Assembly (NCBI RefSeq): GCF_003610015.1
Contig: NZ_AP018933.1
Span: forward strand, 930,001-994,000
Origin: Zymobacter palmae
GTDB taxonomy: Bacteria; Pseudomonadota; Gammaproteobacteria; Pseudomonadales; Halomonadaceae
Direction: 5' to 3'
Length of the DNA: 64,000 nt
Each line of letters starts with the position of its first letter. Position 1 is the first letter of the stretch. The notes under the pieces were generated by a model. That model made no database searches and was not told the DNA's origin. It saw only the letters and a program-made list of their open reading frames with translations. Shown piece after piece: positions 63,272 through 64,000 of the stretch. The position numbers and the translations under genes were made by a program.

Positions 63272-64000
63272 ATCATCACATCTTTCATATCAAGAATGGG
63301 CAGGTACAGGCTCAGCATGAGCGTGCCGATGACAAGGCCCAAGCAGGACAACAGAATCGGTTCCAGCCATGCGGTCAACGTCTGTCGATAGTGCTCACTG
63401 CGCTGTGCTATCAGTTGACTGGCTTGTTCTAATACGTCGTCCATCTGACCTGTGTGCTCGGCAATCCGAAGGAGATGGATGACGTCTTTAGCAAACAACG
63501 GCCGAGAGCCGCTACGACATGAGCTTAGAACGTGACTGAGCGACGCTCCGGCAGCCAGCGCATGCTGAAGGTAATGAGTGAGTACATCCAAGGGCTGCTG
63601 CGACGCGGGCATCGCAAGCAGTGGTTGCTGACGACGCGTTTGGCGCATTAGCAAAAGCTGTTCTAACAGTGCGATGCCTAACCTGTGCCGCTGCAGCGTT
63701 GCGATAATGGGAAGATGGGCCGATATCCGTGCGATACGGGGGTGGTGACGGCAGCGCCAGCTGACGACTGCGAGCGCCACCAGCACCGCATAGGGCCATG
63801 CACGGGAAGTAAGCGCATGAGTTAGTGTGATGAGGCCACGGGTCAGCAGAGGTAGGGCATGGCCTGATTGCTGATACAGCTGGGCGAAACGAGGCACGAC
63901 CATCTTCATCATCAGCGTCAGTGTTCCCAGCCCCGCGACAATGAGCGTTAAGGGATAGCGCATCTGCTGACGGCAGCGTTGCAGCCAGTCATGTTGGCGC
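63268..64000 (-). CDS. pilC: Type IV pilus inner membrane platform protein PilC, partial
   Basis: C-terminal part (about 244 codons); the frame is open through the window edge, so the 5' end is missing, and the ATG at 63963 is internal. Residues resemble the second GspF/PilC domain: span YPLTLIVAGLGTLTLMM then VVPRFAQLYQQSGHALPLLTRGLI, and near the end LLRIAEHTGQMDDVLEQASQLI (the conserved GE-x-G-like helix reads EHTG here) followed by the final span ILLSCLGLVIGTLMLSLYLPIL. Platform for pilus assembly with PilB. The middle is divergent. Confidence 0.85.
   Translation of the reverse strand, partial: RQHDWLQRCRQQMRYPLTLIVAGLGTLTLMMKMVVPRFAQLYQQSGHALPLLTRGLITLTHALTSRAWPYAVLVALAVVSWRCRHHPRIARISAHLPIIATLQRHRLGIALLEQLLLMRQTRRQQPLLAMPASQQPLDVLTHYLQHALAAGASLSHVLSSCRSGSRPLFAKDVIHLLRIAEHTGQMDDVLEQASQLIAQRSEHYRQTLTAWLEPILLSCLGLVIGTLMLSLYLPILDMKDVMI

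Overview
The window is chromosomal DNA of a gammaproteobacterium with moderately high GC. The 16S gene, the lpxC-secA-argJ-mutT-yacG-coaE-pilD order, the rsmI-rnpB-rsmH junction and the rsmI/lpoA-yraN-diaA-dolP block all fit the Oceanospirillales/Pseudomonadales side. My best guess is Halomonadaceae (Halomonas/Zymobacter-like); this rests on recalled sequence, not on a search.

Layout. 1-180 is a 10-bp tandem array, followed by an isolated cobM. 1197-6747 is a complete rRNA operon (promoter, boxA, 16S, tRNA-Ile(GAT), tRNA-Ala(TGC), second boxA, 23S, 5S, terminator). 7-28 kb is a mixed region: malic enzyme, two AEC-family permeases, a phosphopantetheinyl transferase, a YceI-like protein, tRNA-Ile2(CAT), a NlpE-like lipoprotein, a MepM-type murein endopeptidase, YaiI, a DeaD-type helicase, endonuclease V, a YbhE-type lactonase, the SbcCD nuclease and a quinone reductase. 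28-36 kb is conserved housekeeping: ZapG, L13-S9, SspA-SspB, then dolP-diaA-yraN-lpoA divergent from rsmI, then RNase P RNA. 36.6-55 kb is the division and cell wall (dcw) cluster from rsmH through ftsL, ftsI, murE, murF, mraY, murD, ftsW, murG, murC, ddlB, ftsQ, ftsA, ftsZ to lpxC, without mraZ. 55-64 kb holds dciA, a small ORF in the secM position, secA, argJ, a MutT/ThiE fusion, yacG, coaE, a short prepilin peptidase and the 3' part of pilC.

How the genes fit together. The dcw block makes lipid II (MurC-F, MraY, MurG, Ddl), flips and polymerises it at the septum (FtsW, FtsI) and builds the divisome (FtsA, FtsZ, FtsQ, FtsL). LpoA, MepM and ZapG, encoded elsewhere in the window, act on the same envelope. 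DiaA and DciA serve DnaA and DnaB at replication initiation. SbcCD and endonuclease V are repair nucleases.

Unusual features. Four perfect tandem arrays of different unit length (10, 8, 9 and 6 bp; 18, 52, about 26 and 19 copies) lie in gaps within the first 20.5 kb, each on the 5' side of a gene; none is visible in the remaining 43 kb. An ORF just before secA ends in an R-G-P-P tail resembling ribosome-arrest peptides, though it is not a canonical SecM. A near-consensus LexA box sits in the otherwise empty region between the murein peptidase and the 9-bp array.
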